64,000 nucleotides of DNA from Protea cynaroides. Taxonomy: Eukaryota > Streptophyta > Magnoliopsida > Proteales > Proteaceae. The stretch's first letter is position 1. Each line of letters starts with the position of its first letter. This document shows, one piece after another, positions 47,601 through 60,315 of the stretch. A program made the translations under genes and the position numbers. Below the pieces are notes generated by a model that was given only the letters and a program-made list of their open reading frames with translations, had not been told where the DNA came from and searched no databases. The stretch spans positions 84,512,149 through 84,576,148 of the forward strand of contig CM053266.1 in assembly GCA_028583415.1 (NCBI GenBank), read 5' to 3'.

Positions 47601-50600
47601 CAGCGCTAACAGCAGATCCCCTCCTTTGTTTCCTTCTTCTTGTTATTGCTTTCTTAATTATAATTGCCGTGCAAGCAATGTCTCTAATACTAGTAATTAT
47701 ATTTAGAGACTTGCCTAAGTTGGGAGCTTTATTTTTTAGAAACTTTCCATGCTATGTTAGGAAAGTGAAAGTTTCCTATTAGTTTTTTTTTTTTTTTTCT
47801 TCCAGTTTTTAGAAAGTTTATAATAAGGAAAGATTGGACTTTCCTTCCATGTTTCTACTCAATAATGAAAGGATTGGACAGATTTCCCTTCCATAATCAT
47901 GTAAGCTCCATTCTTTAGATATGAAGTAATAAGAAGGAAGAAGGCTAGACTTGAAATTCAGAAAAGCTTTTTGCGTTTTCTGGTTGAGTCTCTAGGTTGT
48001 GAGACTCAACCGACCCCCTCTTACTCCCTTTATTATCTTTGCCCTATTGTTTGTGCAACTAATACACTCCAAAGATCCCATCGGTTGCTGAATTGAAGAG
48101 CCACTGTTGCTACTGTAAACCCAGGTTCGTTTTTAGATGATAGTAGTTTGAAGAAAATTCGTAACTCTTCAGTCTTTGGTAGGATCGATTTCAAATTTTG
48201 ACATGGTTGCAAGTACATTATAAGCTACAATCCCTCCAAGTTTCGTAATCAGCCAACAGTTGGATTACCCTCAAAGCTAAGTTTTATATGGCTGTTATAT
48301 TCTTGATTTCCTGTTTTTGATTGAATTCTTATTGGGACTGGTTGTAAAAGATCCTATCGCAAGGTTAAGGGTGTAGATTGATTGCCAACCCTGGCCATTG
48401 CATCATATAATAAGTTTATCTAGATGATGCTTCTTAAATCTTAACTGCCTCTGCATTCCGCACCATACATCATAGCTGATCGAATGATTGTCCAATAAAA
48501 TTTTCCTTTAGGTTTTAAAGGAATACGTCGATCACGTAGCACTCTAGATGCATCTCTCCACTTCATCCATCCTATTTTAATTTTCTGTGAAACATCATCC
48601 TCTATATCACCTTTTTTTTTTGTGATTGAACCTGTATACTAAAATAATCATTTTGCAGTATCTCCCTCATCAATTCTCAGCACCTCATGTTCTTGTGTGA
48701 TTAAAGTTGCACACCATATACTCTGTATTATTTTCTTCTTATCTTAAAACCTTTTGATTCCAATGTTTATCTCCATAACTGTAGCTTAACATTAATCCCT
48801 GTTTTTGTCTCATCCACCAAAACAACATCATTAGTAAAAAGCATGCACCAAGGAACTTCATCTTGAATGTCTTTGGTTAAATCATCCATAATAAGGGAAA
48901 CAGATACAGGTTTAAAGCCAATCTTTGATGTAACCCAATTGTAAATGGGAATTCACTACCTTGATCCCCTGTAGTTCTCACACTAGTCACTACATTATAA
49001 TACATATCCTCAACTATGTCCACATATTTGCTTGAAACACTTCTCTAGTACTTGCCATAGTAACTCTCTAAGTACTCTTTCATAAGCTTTTTTTAGGTCA
49101 GTAAAGACCATATGGAGGTTTTTCTTGTATTCTCTAAATCTTTCCACGAGTCTCCTAAGAATATATATTGCTTCTATCAGACTCATAGATTGATCTGGTT
49201 TAGTTTTATGCCTGTACTTATTGCAGTTCTAGATATCACCTTTATTTTTATAATTTGGAACCACAATGTTTTCCTCCATTCACCTGGCATTTTCCTTGTG
49301 CTCATAATCTTATTGAACACCTTTTCCTTTCCCCCTTTCATATTCCGACAAACCGCTGCCGCCGCCACTGCCAACACTATTATAATAACCATTGCAAACA
49401 TTGTCCGCTTATTACAACTATTGCCACCTGTGAACAAATCAGTTGAATACAAAATAGATTTTACAACAACAAAGCAGAGGAGTAAAAATTTGGAAACGAG
49501 AATAAGATAGATAATCAAGAAACAAAAAATCGAAATAGTGCGATATGCTGCTTCGTTCAGAAAACACAGCCAATATCAGATAAATAAAAAGATTTAGATT
49601 ATTGGAGGAAAAATATGCAGAAACTAGAAAGCCGTGATAATTCACAAAAGAATGACAAATAAGTGAGAAACAACACGAAGTTAGATTTTCCACCTCTGCC
49701 TCTACCACAGGAGAAGCTAGCTTTCTTTTTTCCCCTCTAACTAGATTCTCTCTTCACTGGCCAGAAGACGAGAGAGTTGGATTGTACATCTCTTTCACCT
49801 TCCCTGATCCTACTTGCATAAACCTCCTCCAACTATCTAATATTTTTGTGGTAGGTCATGAGTCATGACTCATGCGGCTGGCAGCACTAGGATGATTATA
49901 GCTGTTTGATGTTTAAGCTAAAATAGGGGAGAGAGGTTTTCTTAGTTTTTCAATCTTTACATATACATTGGTGTAACCATTGAGAGTGGATAACTGGATA
50001 TGGAATGAAAATTGGTTATTGAGATTGGTTTTGTGCCTGTGTGGCCTGTTATACGTGCGTGTCAGCTGTGGCCCTTCTTCCCTCCTCTCTCTTCCCTTCC
50101 TCCTGTAATCGTGAATCTCCACATCAGGTATTTCTCCCTTCTCCCTTATTAATTCCTATTCTGTTCTTGATCCTCCCTCTTCCCTCTCCTTTTGCTTTGC
50201 TTTCTTCCTTCTCTCTTATGTTTCCTTTACGTTTACTGTTCATCTTTATTGTTGGCTGTGGCTGCTGGGTTGCAAGGTTTTAAAAATAAAACTGATTTCA
50301 GCCGAAATGCGGTTGAAATCTTGGATTTTTTATGCCCAATTTTGAAACTTAGGTTTTCAAAGGGTAAAAATTGTTTTTTAAGTTCAATTTTTTTGTTTGA
50401 TGGTTTTTTTTTAACCTTGTTCACATATCCATTGAATTGTTATTACTAAAAAAACATCCTAAATGGTTTTTCTATGTCTAAAGCATACTATGCTAATGTT
50501 CACAGTACGAATGGTAGCAATGAAATTATGTTATATTGTTATTCCAACATTCCATTCTTTAAATACCAAATACATAAGATATGGAACTCTACTCAAATCC

Positions 50601-53600
50601 ATGAGGAGTTTTGTGGTGTATCTAATCCTTGAGCCGAGTACCATTGATGCTGCCGATAAAGGGTCTCCGATTGTTTAACATTTGTATCCCATGACAAGAT
50701 GGTTTATCTTTATGCTTCAAATCTTCCAATCTTGTATGTAACCAATTTGAATCTCACTAAGAATGCGAAAATATGCTGAAGAATCAAGCGATTTTAGTGA
50801 AAAAAGTTAAGCTTTTGAAAAAAAAAAGGGGTTTCAGTCGAACCCCTGTCGCAATTCTTGCTCTCGGTCGAAACTTGTCGAAAATATGGGATTTTGTAGA
50901 CGATGGTCAGACCAAGTTTCGACCGAAACAGTATTTTCAGCTTAATCTGATCGAAACAGTAAAGTTCGACCGGAATGTCTGACATTTTAATTTAAAACTA
51001 TGATATCGTTTCGGACTCATCAAAATCCGAAATATTTTGGCCGAAACCAAATATTTCAGCCGAAATTTAGAACCTTGTTGGGTTGAGAAGAAATCCATTG
51101 ATCTCCCTCATACTGAATCTGTTTGTCCTGATATTCTAGACACATAAAGTCCTGCCCTAGGTGACCCCAAACGCAGGTTCTTATTCGCTGAAACTAGCCC
51201 GCTATGAGATCCACGTTAGAACTCAAGCCTGAATCTGGAACTTCCGCCATACCAGTTTCTGAGATTTTTCTTTCACTGCCTTGTAAGCAGTGGAACCTGT
51301 TTTTGAGTGGAAACAATAGGATTGGAGGTTGCAAAATCACCCTTGAAATTGTGGTTTGGTTGGACTCAGATTGGGTGAGTTCTCTCCCTCAAAGATCTGA
51401 CTTGTTCTTCCGCATCCTGTTCAGTTCGGGAGGTTGAAGACAACCCCTCCCCACATTTTAACTTCTTTGTCTTCTTTATTTTAATTTTTTCTTTCCCTTT
51501 AAAGTTAGTTTCCATAAAAACCCTTAACCTTTTTAGAAATCCTACTTTGTCCTATTTTTATAACCCCTTCCAAGATTGGCCCTCCTCTTAAAATATAATC
51601 CCTTCCCTATCTTATTCCTTGTTTGATTACCAAAGAGCCTTTGATTGTTTCTGAAAATTTAGGAACTGCCATTACACTTCCTATTTGAGTTGATTATTAT
51701 TTGGGTAGGCCCATTAGTGGACAAATTTGGGTTTTCCTATCCCAGGTCCACATCAATTTGGTATTAGAGCAAAACTAGCATGGGTTCCTTTGATTTCATG
51801 ACTTGAGTTCGCTTGCCCAACGAGAAAACTGCTATTTTACTTCTAGATGAAGGGCAATGTGACTACTTCGTTTCATTGTCCATGGTGGATATGTTGTCTG
51901 AGACTAATCAGATCATCATCGAATCTGAAGATGATGTGTTCGTTGAATTTTCAATTTCTCCGTACACCGGTGGTGGTTATTGTGAAGTATTTGATTCTCC
52001 CAAGCGCATCATCAAGTTGGTTGATTATGCTTGGAGAACTTATGGTGTATTTGATCAGGGAATTTTTACATCCTCCAGCCTCCCCATATTCGACAAATGA
52101 TAAGACTTCATGGTCGGAGCATGTTCTACACCCAAAGAGGTGACACCAGCAATCCAACCACATGCTGAGTTGCCAAAGGATGAAATGTGGAACATCAAAA
52201 AGCCTACAAGGCCTCCACCGGCTAACTGTTCCCAACTGATACCGTTGGTGCATATGAGAAGATGGAGTTTGTGATTTTGCCATCATTCTTGAAGACAAAT
52301 CCCACGAATTTGATGAAACCTTACTATCTGTGAGCTGCTGAAATTCTATTATGGGTTGAAATTGGACGTGTACCACACGGAACAGTTTCATCGACTCTGT
52401 AAAATTCGAGGATGAAAGCAGTTGAGAATTGATGCAGTGGCAGGCCCACAAGTTGAGATGGATGTGAATGGAAACTCTTTGTGCTGATCTACTTTATTTG
52501 GGATGCTCTTGTAAGTGCGTTTCTTATTTATCTTATTATTCAAAGTAGGTTAGATACGTTGGTAGAGTAGGAGATTGAGTTTGATTTGGTTTCTAATTTT
52601 ATTTTGACTTCCCAAGTTGCTTTAGATACATATAGGTTGGGTTTTCTTAGTTCTAAGTCTTTATATACTAATTGGTGTAGCCATCAAATTTTTCAGAGTG
52701 AATATGAAATGAAAAATGATTATTGAGTTTGGTTTTGTGCCTGTGTGGCTTGTTACGTACGTGTGAGCTGCGGTTCTTCTACCCCACCTCTCTCTTCCCT
52801 CTCCTGCAACCGTGAATCTCCTCCTCACTGTCATCAGGTATTTCTCCCTCCCCCTGTTAATTCCTATTCTGCTTTTGATCCTCTCTCTTCCCTCTCCTTT
52901 TCCTTTGCTTGCTTCCTTCTCTTCTCAATTTCCTTTATGCTTACCGTTCATCGTCTTTGCTAACCGTGACTGCTGTTCTGAGAAGAAATCCATTGATCTC
53001 CCTCATGCTGAATCTATTTTTCCTGATATTCTGGGCACTGTCCTGCTCTGGACGACCCCAAACCCGGGTTCTTATACGCAGAAACTAGGCCTGCTATGAG
53101 GTCCAAGTTAGAACTGAAGCCTAAATCTGGAACTTCTGTCCTGCAGGTTTTAGAGATTTATCTTTCACTGCCTGATTAGTGATGGGACCTGTTTTTGAGT
53201 GGAAACAATAAGACTGGGTGTTGAGACATGACCCTTGTTCTTCCACCTCCTGTTCAGTTCGGGATGTTGAAGACTTTCCTCCCCATGTTAAAATTTCTCC
53301 CACCTCCCCTGAAGAATACCTTTAAGGCAACCACCCCCCAACTTGACACACAATGTCAACCATCTCCCTTACTTTTGAAAATATTCCCTCCCAATCTATT
53401 TGGTGATGAGATTCATCATCACCAATAAATTTAGGACAATAATACCCTCAAAATTTTAAAAGATCTTTTTTCAAAAATCTATAATGTAATTTAAGAAAAT
53501 AAAAAGGAAACAAGAATTTGTTAGATAAAACCATAATTTGATGTTTTTCTCTCTCTAGATTCACCATTTTTGATGTTTGATTTCATTTGTTCTTACTTCT

Positions 53601-56600
53601 GCTTCGTTTTCGTTACTGCAAATCAGTGAGAGTCGAGATTGGTGAAATTTTATATCTTGGTTCTTTTCTACTCTTTTACTCATTCTTTATGTTCTCCAGC
53701 TCAGAAACAAGATAGAGATTCTTCTTCTCCAAAGACCCCAAAGCCTTCTTTGGAAGAAGAAGTCCATGAGAAAGCTATAAATAACATGAAAAAAGAAGAA
53801 GAAATTCGATAGTTAGGGAAATACCCACCTCCGGTATGTGACCTCCGAAGATCCGGAGATTCTCTTGCGAGGTGCCGCGGAGCCCAACGTTGGCTGCGGA
53901 TATCCGGCAATCAAATTCCATAAATTTGCCTGAGAATTCCCTCCGGCCGCACTCTGTGGTGGCACGGCTGATGGGGTTTGATGAGATCCCAGTGGCGTCG
54001 TCGGAATCTGCCACAGACAAGCTGCAGAAGCTGCTGGGAGCACTGGAGAAATGTGACGAAGATCTCAAAGCGCTGAAAAAAAATCATTGAATCTATACGA
54101 TTGTGGGAGCAGTTTCAGTCTCTGCTACCAGCGGTTGGTGGTATTGCCAGCGATGGCAGGAACAGAGACACAAGTACAACTAGCCCGGGAAGCATGAAAG
54201 CATGTGGAAAAAGTAAGTTTAAGGATCAGCTCATACTTGCCCACTCTCTTATTGGTCTTAACAATTCTCCTGGTCTTAACCGAATCGAACCCAACATCCG
54301 ATTCATCAGCTTGATTCTTCGTCGAATCGCCATCTCCAATGCCATCAATGTCGCTACCCCTAAACTGATTTCCTCCAAAATCTTCACTTGGGTCAATTCC
54401 ATTAGAGCTCTTCGATTCTGATTCGATCCGGTTCTACAAAGAAACGAAGAATGGCGGCTTATCCGCGCAATGTCGGGGCCTCTTCGCCCTCTTGGTGTAG
54501 ACATGAATGACAGTAAGCTTCTGTGACTGGGATTCCGACCCTTTTTTACTTGAATCGTCTGGAGGGTCACCGAGGGATTCTTGAATGAGCTTTCGAGCTT
54601 TCACCTTCTTCGACATAACGTTCAAGGATCTAGTAGCGTTAACGCAAGGAAAAGTAGCCGAGTAGACGTGTTGAAGAGGTAAGTACCTTATCGGAGTTCC
54701 GGTATTGGTCTCTTCTTCTTCATGCATGGACTTCTGCAACGGCACTGCCATGGAAGATAAGGAAACCATAACAAAAGCAAATATATATATAATTTTGAGG
54801 TATTATTGCCCTAAATATATTGGTGATGATGAATCTCATCACCAAATAGATTGGATGGAATATTTTCAAAAGTAGGGGAGATGGTTGACATTGTGTGTTA
54901 AGTTGGGGGATAGTTGCCTTAAAGGTATTCTTTAGGGGAGGTGGGAGAAAATTTCCCTATATTTTTTTATTTTTTGTTCTTATTTTAATTTATTCTTCCC
55001 CTTTAAAGTTAGTCTCCACAAATACCCTTGTTATTCTTAGAATTCTATGTTCTCGTATTTTCTAACCTCTTCCAAGATTGCCCCTCCTCTTAGAATATAA
55101 TCTCTATCCTATTTTATTCCTTGTTTGCTTACCAAAGAGCCTTTGATTGTTTCTGAAATTATGGAACTGCCATTACACTTCCTATTTAGTTGGTTAGTGG
55201 ACAATTTGGGTTTTCCAACTGTGGGTCCACACCATACGGGAGAGGGAGAGCTTTTTTTTTGTGTGGGGCAAAGGGGAGGATAGAGTGAGGAAGTTAGAGC
55301 TGGAGGGGGAAAAGGAATTTGGTACATGATTCCTTTAAGGTGAATTTATAAGAATTATCCTCTTCACTCCAGCTTAACAAAAGCGTATGTAAGGACATAG
55401 TGAAGTGAACTGTTTCACTGGCCTTAGTGACGATTAGAAGGATCCTATACTAAATATCTATTCTCGTTGTAGTTACAGATATGCATGTCTGAATGACCTG
55501 GGTACGCATCATAGTTGTCAAGGCGACAAGGCGATCCAAGGAGTTCGGAGCCATATTGGGAGCCTAGGCACGCCTAGGCGACTAAGGCGTTCCTAGTGTA
55601 TTTTTTTTATTTCTAAAATATTAATGTTATATTAATGTTTATATAGATACAACATTTTACATAAATAATCAACATTTAAGACATAACTTAATTAATATGA
55701 GAAAACCAACAAGGCAACAAATAATGAGTTAAGTAGGCTACACATATTTATAACTAACATTTGTGTATTTCTAACAAATTTAATTTGAGTGTAACTCTTT
55801 TAATATAGATCGGATTCAAGCAATCTCGAATTCGTTATAAAGCTAGCATAATCAGCTTTCCAACAAATCCGAGATAGCTTGAATCCGAGTTATAATGAAG
55901 GAGTTACACTCCAGTCAAATCTTGTTCAGAGTATGCGAATGCTGTTTAAAGTCGTCTGAATATAAATTATTTTTTGGGGCATCAAAGCAAGAAATTATTT
56001 TGGCGTGCTCTTGGTTTTTAGTGATGTTTTATTATAATAAGGTTTATGGAATTTTTATATTTGAAAAAAAAAGCCTAGCATTTGGAAGTTGAAAATCGCT
56101 TCCACACCCAAAAATATGGTTTTTGTTTTTGAACTTGAGTGTTGACTTTTTATCCTTTTGGAATTTGAATTTTAGACTTTTATTGGATTCAAATAGGGGG
56201 GTATTTGCTTATTTATAAATAATATCTTAAGTAAATGAAATATAAAATTAAAGAAACATTTACATAAATGATATTAGTCATAAATAAGTATTGCCTAATA
56301 AATTTTGTTCTTGTCTAGCCTAATAAACTTCTGAAGAACATTCAGAATGACACATTGAAAACAAGGCGGTCGACTAGACACTCTGGGCGTCCAAGGTGCC
56401 CTAGGTGACGCCCAGAGTGCCTGGTCGACCGCCTGTCTCACAGTCACAAGGTGCCCAAGCACCCAGGCTCCAAAAAAACTCCCAGACACCTAGGTGACGC
56501 CTTGACAACAGTTACTATGCATAGGTGCTTTTATTTTTAATTTTACCAGGAAAATATTAATGTTTCAATGTGGCAACTCATAAAAGGGCGCTGGAGAAAA

Positions 56601-59600
56601 AATAAGGGCAAAAAGCGGAAAGGTACTAAATTATGTCACGAGAGAGTGCACCTTCCTCCTTTGCAAACAATATAAAGCCTGAGTGTTTCTCTTCTCTGTT
56701 CATCCCAAAAGAATTGAAAATCTTAGGTTTTCTTTTTCCAATCCTATTATATGAGGATATCTGAGTTCTTTTGTGGTTTACTGGTAATAGATTTATATTT
56801 AATGGATTTTGAAATTGTAGCGTCAAATGATGTTTCGATTCAAGTAGGTTTCATCATACAAATATTAACTATCATTTTTATTTCAGTGGCTAACTTTTCG
56901 TTTTGAGAAGATTCTTAAGAATCTAAATCATAGATCCAAATGCTAATTAGCCTCTCTTTTTGCATTATTTAATAACTTTGCTAATATCAAGAAAAAGGAA
57001 AATCCCAAGTAGCGGAATGTAAGTAAGGGGTCTTATGATTATCACACCACTCGTAATACATTCCATTTCTATCTCCCAACTTGTTTGTCATATCCCATCT
57101 ACAAACCATACACTATTAACGTTTTCATCAAGTTTCCAATTGATTACTGAAGTGTCAGACACATCAAGAATGAACTTTATATAAACAATTACCAATTGTT
57201 GAATGGATAAGAAATTGATATCTAAGCAGATAATCTTGGCTGTATTTACATATATTTATAAAAATAGGATTAATTACACAGACACCCCCTCTACTGTAGT
57301 GAAACTACATAGAACTACCCTGCTCTTACAAAAGCTACACAGAATACCCCTCTAACAATCCTATCATACAATCTCACCCACACCATTACTTTTAACTTAA
57401 CGGCAGAGGGTCAAAATTTTTTTAAGACAAAAATACCCTTACTAAGTGCATTTTTGAAAATGAAAAAGAAAATAAAAAAAATATAAAAATGAAATTGAAA
57501 AGTTTTGAAGGTAAAAAAGTATTTTTAGCATCTAAAAAGAATAAATCCTTTTAAAAAAAATTTGTCTAAAAGACACTTAGTAAGGGTATTTTTGTCTAAA
57601 AAAAAAAATTTGACCCTCTGCCGTTAAGTTAAAAGTAACGATGTGGGTGAGATTATATGATAGGATTGTTAGAGGGGTATTCTGTGTAGCTTTTGTAAAA
57701 GCAGGGTAGTTCTATGTATTTTCACTACAGTAGAGGGGGTGTCTGTGTAATTAACCCATAAAAATATTATACTAACTTAGATGCTGAATTTCCACATCTG
57801 TTCACCTGTAAATAGTTTACCCATAAGAGTGTCCATCAAATGTAGGTACTGTCTGGCTAGATAATCTAGTCTTCTACTGATTTATTTTTATTATTTTTTT
57901 TTAATATGGATATATGCGCCTTCCATTTTACTTTCAAGGCCATTGATCATGCCCAACATAGCTCATCATTTATACAACCTTTTTTTTTGGTGTGTGTGAT
58001 TCAATGTAGTTAGCTATAGGAATCTCTAAATAGAAGAATATAGACTAATCAATACTTTTTCTCTTGATGTATCTTGATGCTACCATATATTTTTTGTGTC
58101 ATGAGTAGCCCAAATTTATCACTCTGCAATATCTTAGTGGGTCTATATGTATTGCAGGCATGCAGCTGAAACAGACACAATTTCTTACTACCTATTGACT
58201 GTCTGCTCTTTGCAGCTCCATTAACGTTTCCCATCAACCACAGAAGAAAAGAAATTGTTTAGCACATTTAATGTGCAATTTAGACTCTCTATTTTAGCAA
58301 ATGGATGCTTGATTGTTATGACAACTGAAAGTTTCCAACGAGATTTGATAACATTTATCTTAGGCTGTGTTTGGTTTTCAAGACACCAGAGATTGAGAAA
58401 AAGAAAGTTAGGAGAGTAAAGAAATGATTTGGAATGGAAAGAAATGAGGTGTTTCTGTAAAGTTGCAAGATGACTTTTTATTTTTATTTTCATGCACTCT
58501 TTTTAAAGTCCGACCATTTTCTTTCTGATTTTGTGACAGGCCTATTTGAGAAAATTTAAGACAATGTTGGAAAATTCAAATATCGAGACAGAATTCTCCA
58601 AACAATCACACACATGGAAAATGTGAGGAAGTCTGAAAAAAACTCTTCTTCCCCACATTTTCTTACACTTAACAATCTCTTGACAACCAAACATAGCCTT
58701 CACATAGATACATTTGCCAATAGGATGCAATATTATTTTTCATTCAAATTAATGGAAAAATGTTCACTGTTGAATGATTTTTCAATTTTAGGTACTCTGT
58801 GTAAATATTTAAGCTGTTTAATGGACTTCCCCATTTGTGAATTTTTTTTTTCCTCAACCCCATCTGATCTCTCTCCTCACATCCTCATTTGCCTTATTCC
58901 AGTTCATTACCTTTTGTTTAGAATTTGAATTTTAGGATCCCGTTTATATTTCATAGAACTTAAACTATTAGCACTCGTCTTATCAAATCAAATTGGCGTG
59001 TTTATATAGGAATGGGCTGGTCATGATCGTTTTATTAGGGTGATGCCAAATACTCCTGCTGCTGTCGGTGAGGCAGCATCAGGTAACAATTTTCTTGTGA
59101 ATACATTTCTGACTTGTCGTTTCATTTCATTCTGCAATCTTTGGTTTCTTAATTAGCATAACTGACTAGAAGACCATTGGCCTATTATTGAATTTATCTT
59201 TTTTAGTTAATATTCACTGATTTCTCCAGTGTGTTCTACATGATAATATAGTATTCTTATCATTAATCTGGACATTGATTTTTATTATTAGAGAACTGAA
59301 AATTTTTATATGATGTGTATCAGTACCAAACAGGTGGAAAAGAAAATTTGTGTAATCAGCAATGCTAAAATTCAGAGTTGGGGTGAATGAACATATGTCT
59401 CAATATAATGGTTTTTCATTTCTTTTAATGAAATCTACATTGTTTACCCATAATCTTCCCTTGTTACAATCTTTTTCTTTTTTCTTTATTTATTGATTGC
59501 ACCTAATAGTGGGATTGTCTTGCTATCTCTGGTTTGTTGAATATTATTTGGCATGCCCATATATTTACAGCCTGCAAATGCTATAAATTAAAAAGCTTAC

Positions 59601-60275
59601 AGAAGAATAATTCAGTTGGTCTTCATCACACCTCGTCGCCTGTTGATGGCTTGGTGCTCTTCCTAGGATTCTTTGAATATATTTTATTTCTGAATTAACT
59701 GTAATCCCCATACAGCATGGCTTGTAGCTGTCTTATTGTAGTGCTTTAGAGTTAATAAATGCTTCCTTAGTGGGAAATGAGACGATCAATGTAAGCTGAA
59801 CCCAAGTAGTTGAGATGAGGTTTAGCTTGAGTTTTAGTCGAATATGTCTTAAACAACAGCTGGAGAGGTTCCTCTCCATTTCATTTGCTAACTCAGATGA
59901 TAAAATTGGGCATCTCTTGGTCTTAATTTTTAACTATTCTGTTTCTAACCCTACTTTTACTAGAATTTAACATCTCTGGTAAAGTACTTGCATTTTTTCA
60001 GTTATGAGCTTGGGGACAACTGCAACAAAAGAAGATGGAGAATTAGTTGCTAATCTGTTTGGAGCAATTGGCAAGATATGGACAGTTAATGAGAAATTGT
60101 TTGATGCAGTCACTGGATTGAGGTATATGGCACCATACCACATTGGAAGTCTCACGGGTTCCATATTGGGTTGCTGGATATCTTCTAGGTCATTTGTTTG
60201 TTTATTTTTCTTTGGAGATTGGAGCTATAGGAGGGTTATGCGTATTGCATATGTTTGTGTGCTGTGCAATTTTGC

Positions 60276-60315
<40 letters not shown>

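Larger units (their letters stand above)
43858..48405 (+). mobile_element. Solo LTR (same superfamily of LTRs as intron 2) split by a hAT element
   Basis: It begins TGATGCAGTAC and ends CATTGCATCA. With the hAT insert removed it is about 0.95 kb, the size of the intron 2 LTRs, and it shares their opening TGATGCAGT and the GGTTGAGTCTC/GAGACTCAACC hairpin (47984-48012). No internal region is present, so it is a solo LTR. The target duplication is diverged (TACAT against TATAA) and not convincing. Confidence 0.7.
43460..49345 (-). mobile_element. RTE-type LINE remnant, split by an LTR insertion
   Basis: On the minus strand, from 49345 down to 48406, broken frames carry KMPGEWRKTLW, then EYKKNLHMVFTDLKKAY and FTNDVVLVDET (the FADD box with D to N), followed by the LESKGF region. 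After the interruption (43858-48405) it resumes with VAEMRMLRWMCGETRKDKVR and MSDLIQIERSKRAKGR, ending in a TTTTGTTTTGTTG-type tail near 43480-43505. The order and short C-terminal region fit plant RTE LINEs rather than L1. Multiple stops make it inactive. Confidence 0.75.
53291..54954. mobile_element. Pack-MULE-like transposon carrying fragments of two host genes
   Basis: Inverted ends of about 165-175 bp, roughly 90% alike by eye (TTTCTCCCACCTCCCC, ACCTTTAAGGCAAC, CACAATGTCAACCATCTCCC, then GATGAGATTCATCATCACCAA). The host LTR's other copy gives the empty site near 51460-51480. No clean 9-bp target duplication was found. There is no transposase; the interior holds a DUF3741-like piece on plus and an ATX1/2-like piece on minus. 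Confidence 0.8.
49936..55234 (+). mobile_element. Non-autonomous LTR retrotransposon with inserts in both LTRs
   Basis: Direct repeats 49936-51755 and 52637-55234 align once a MITE (50273-51077) is removed from the first and a Pack-MULE (53291-54954) from the second, leaving about 1.0 and 0.93 kb. The first ends CCACATCA and is followed by a tRNA-iMet-type primer site; the second ends CCACACCA. The internal region is under 0.9 kb and lacks pol, so it is TRIM/LARD-like. The outer start of the LTRs is not sharply defined. Both LTRs are diverged and the element is old. Confidence 0.75.
42945..59009 (+). other. P5CR intron 3 (16.1 kb) filled by nested transposons
   Basis: Donor GTGTGC at 42945 and acceptor ATATAG at 59004-59009. 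It contains, in order, a LINE split by a solo LTR and a hAT element, a non-autonomous LTR element with a MITE and a Pack-MULE, a hAT-like element and two MITEs. 49346-49935 and 56520-57270 hold nothing I can name. Confidence 0.92.

Noticed and set aside
49112..49518. 132-codon plus frame overlapping the LINE
   Set aside because: Antisense to the LINE reverse transcriptase region, which is the better explanation.
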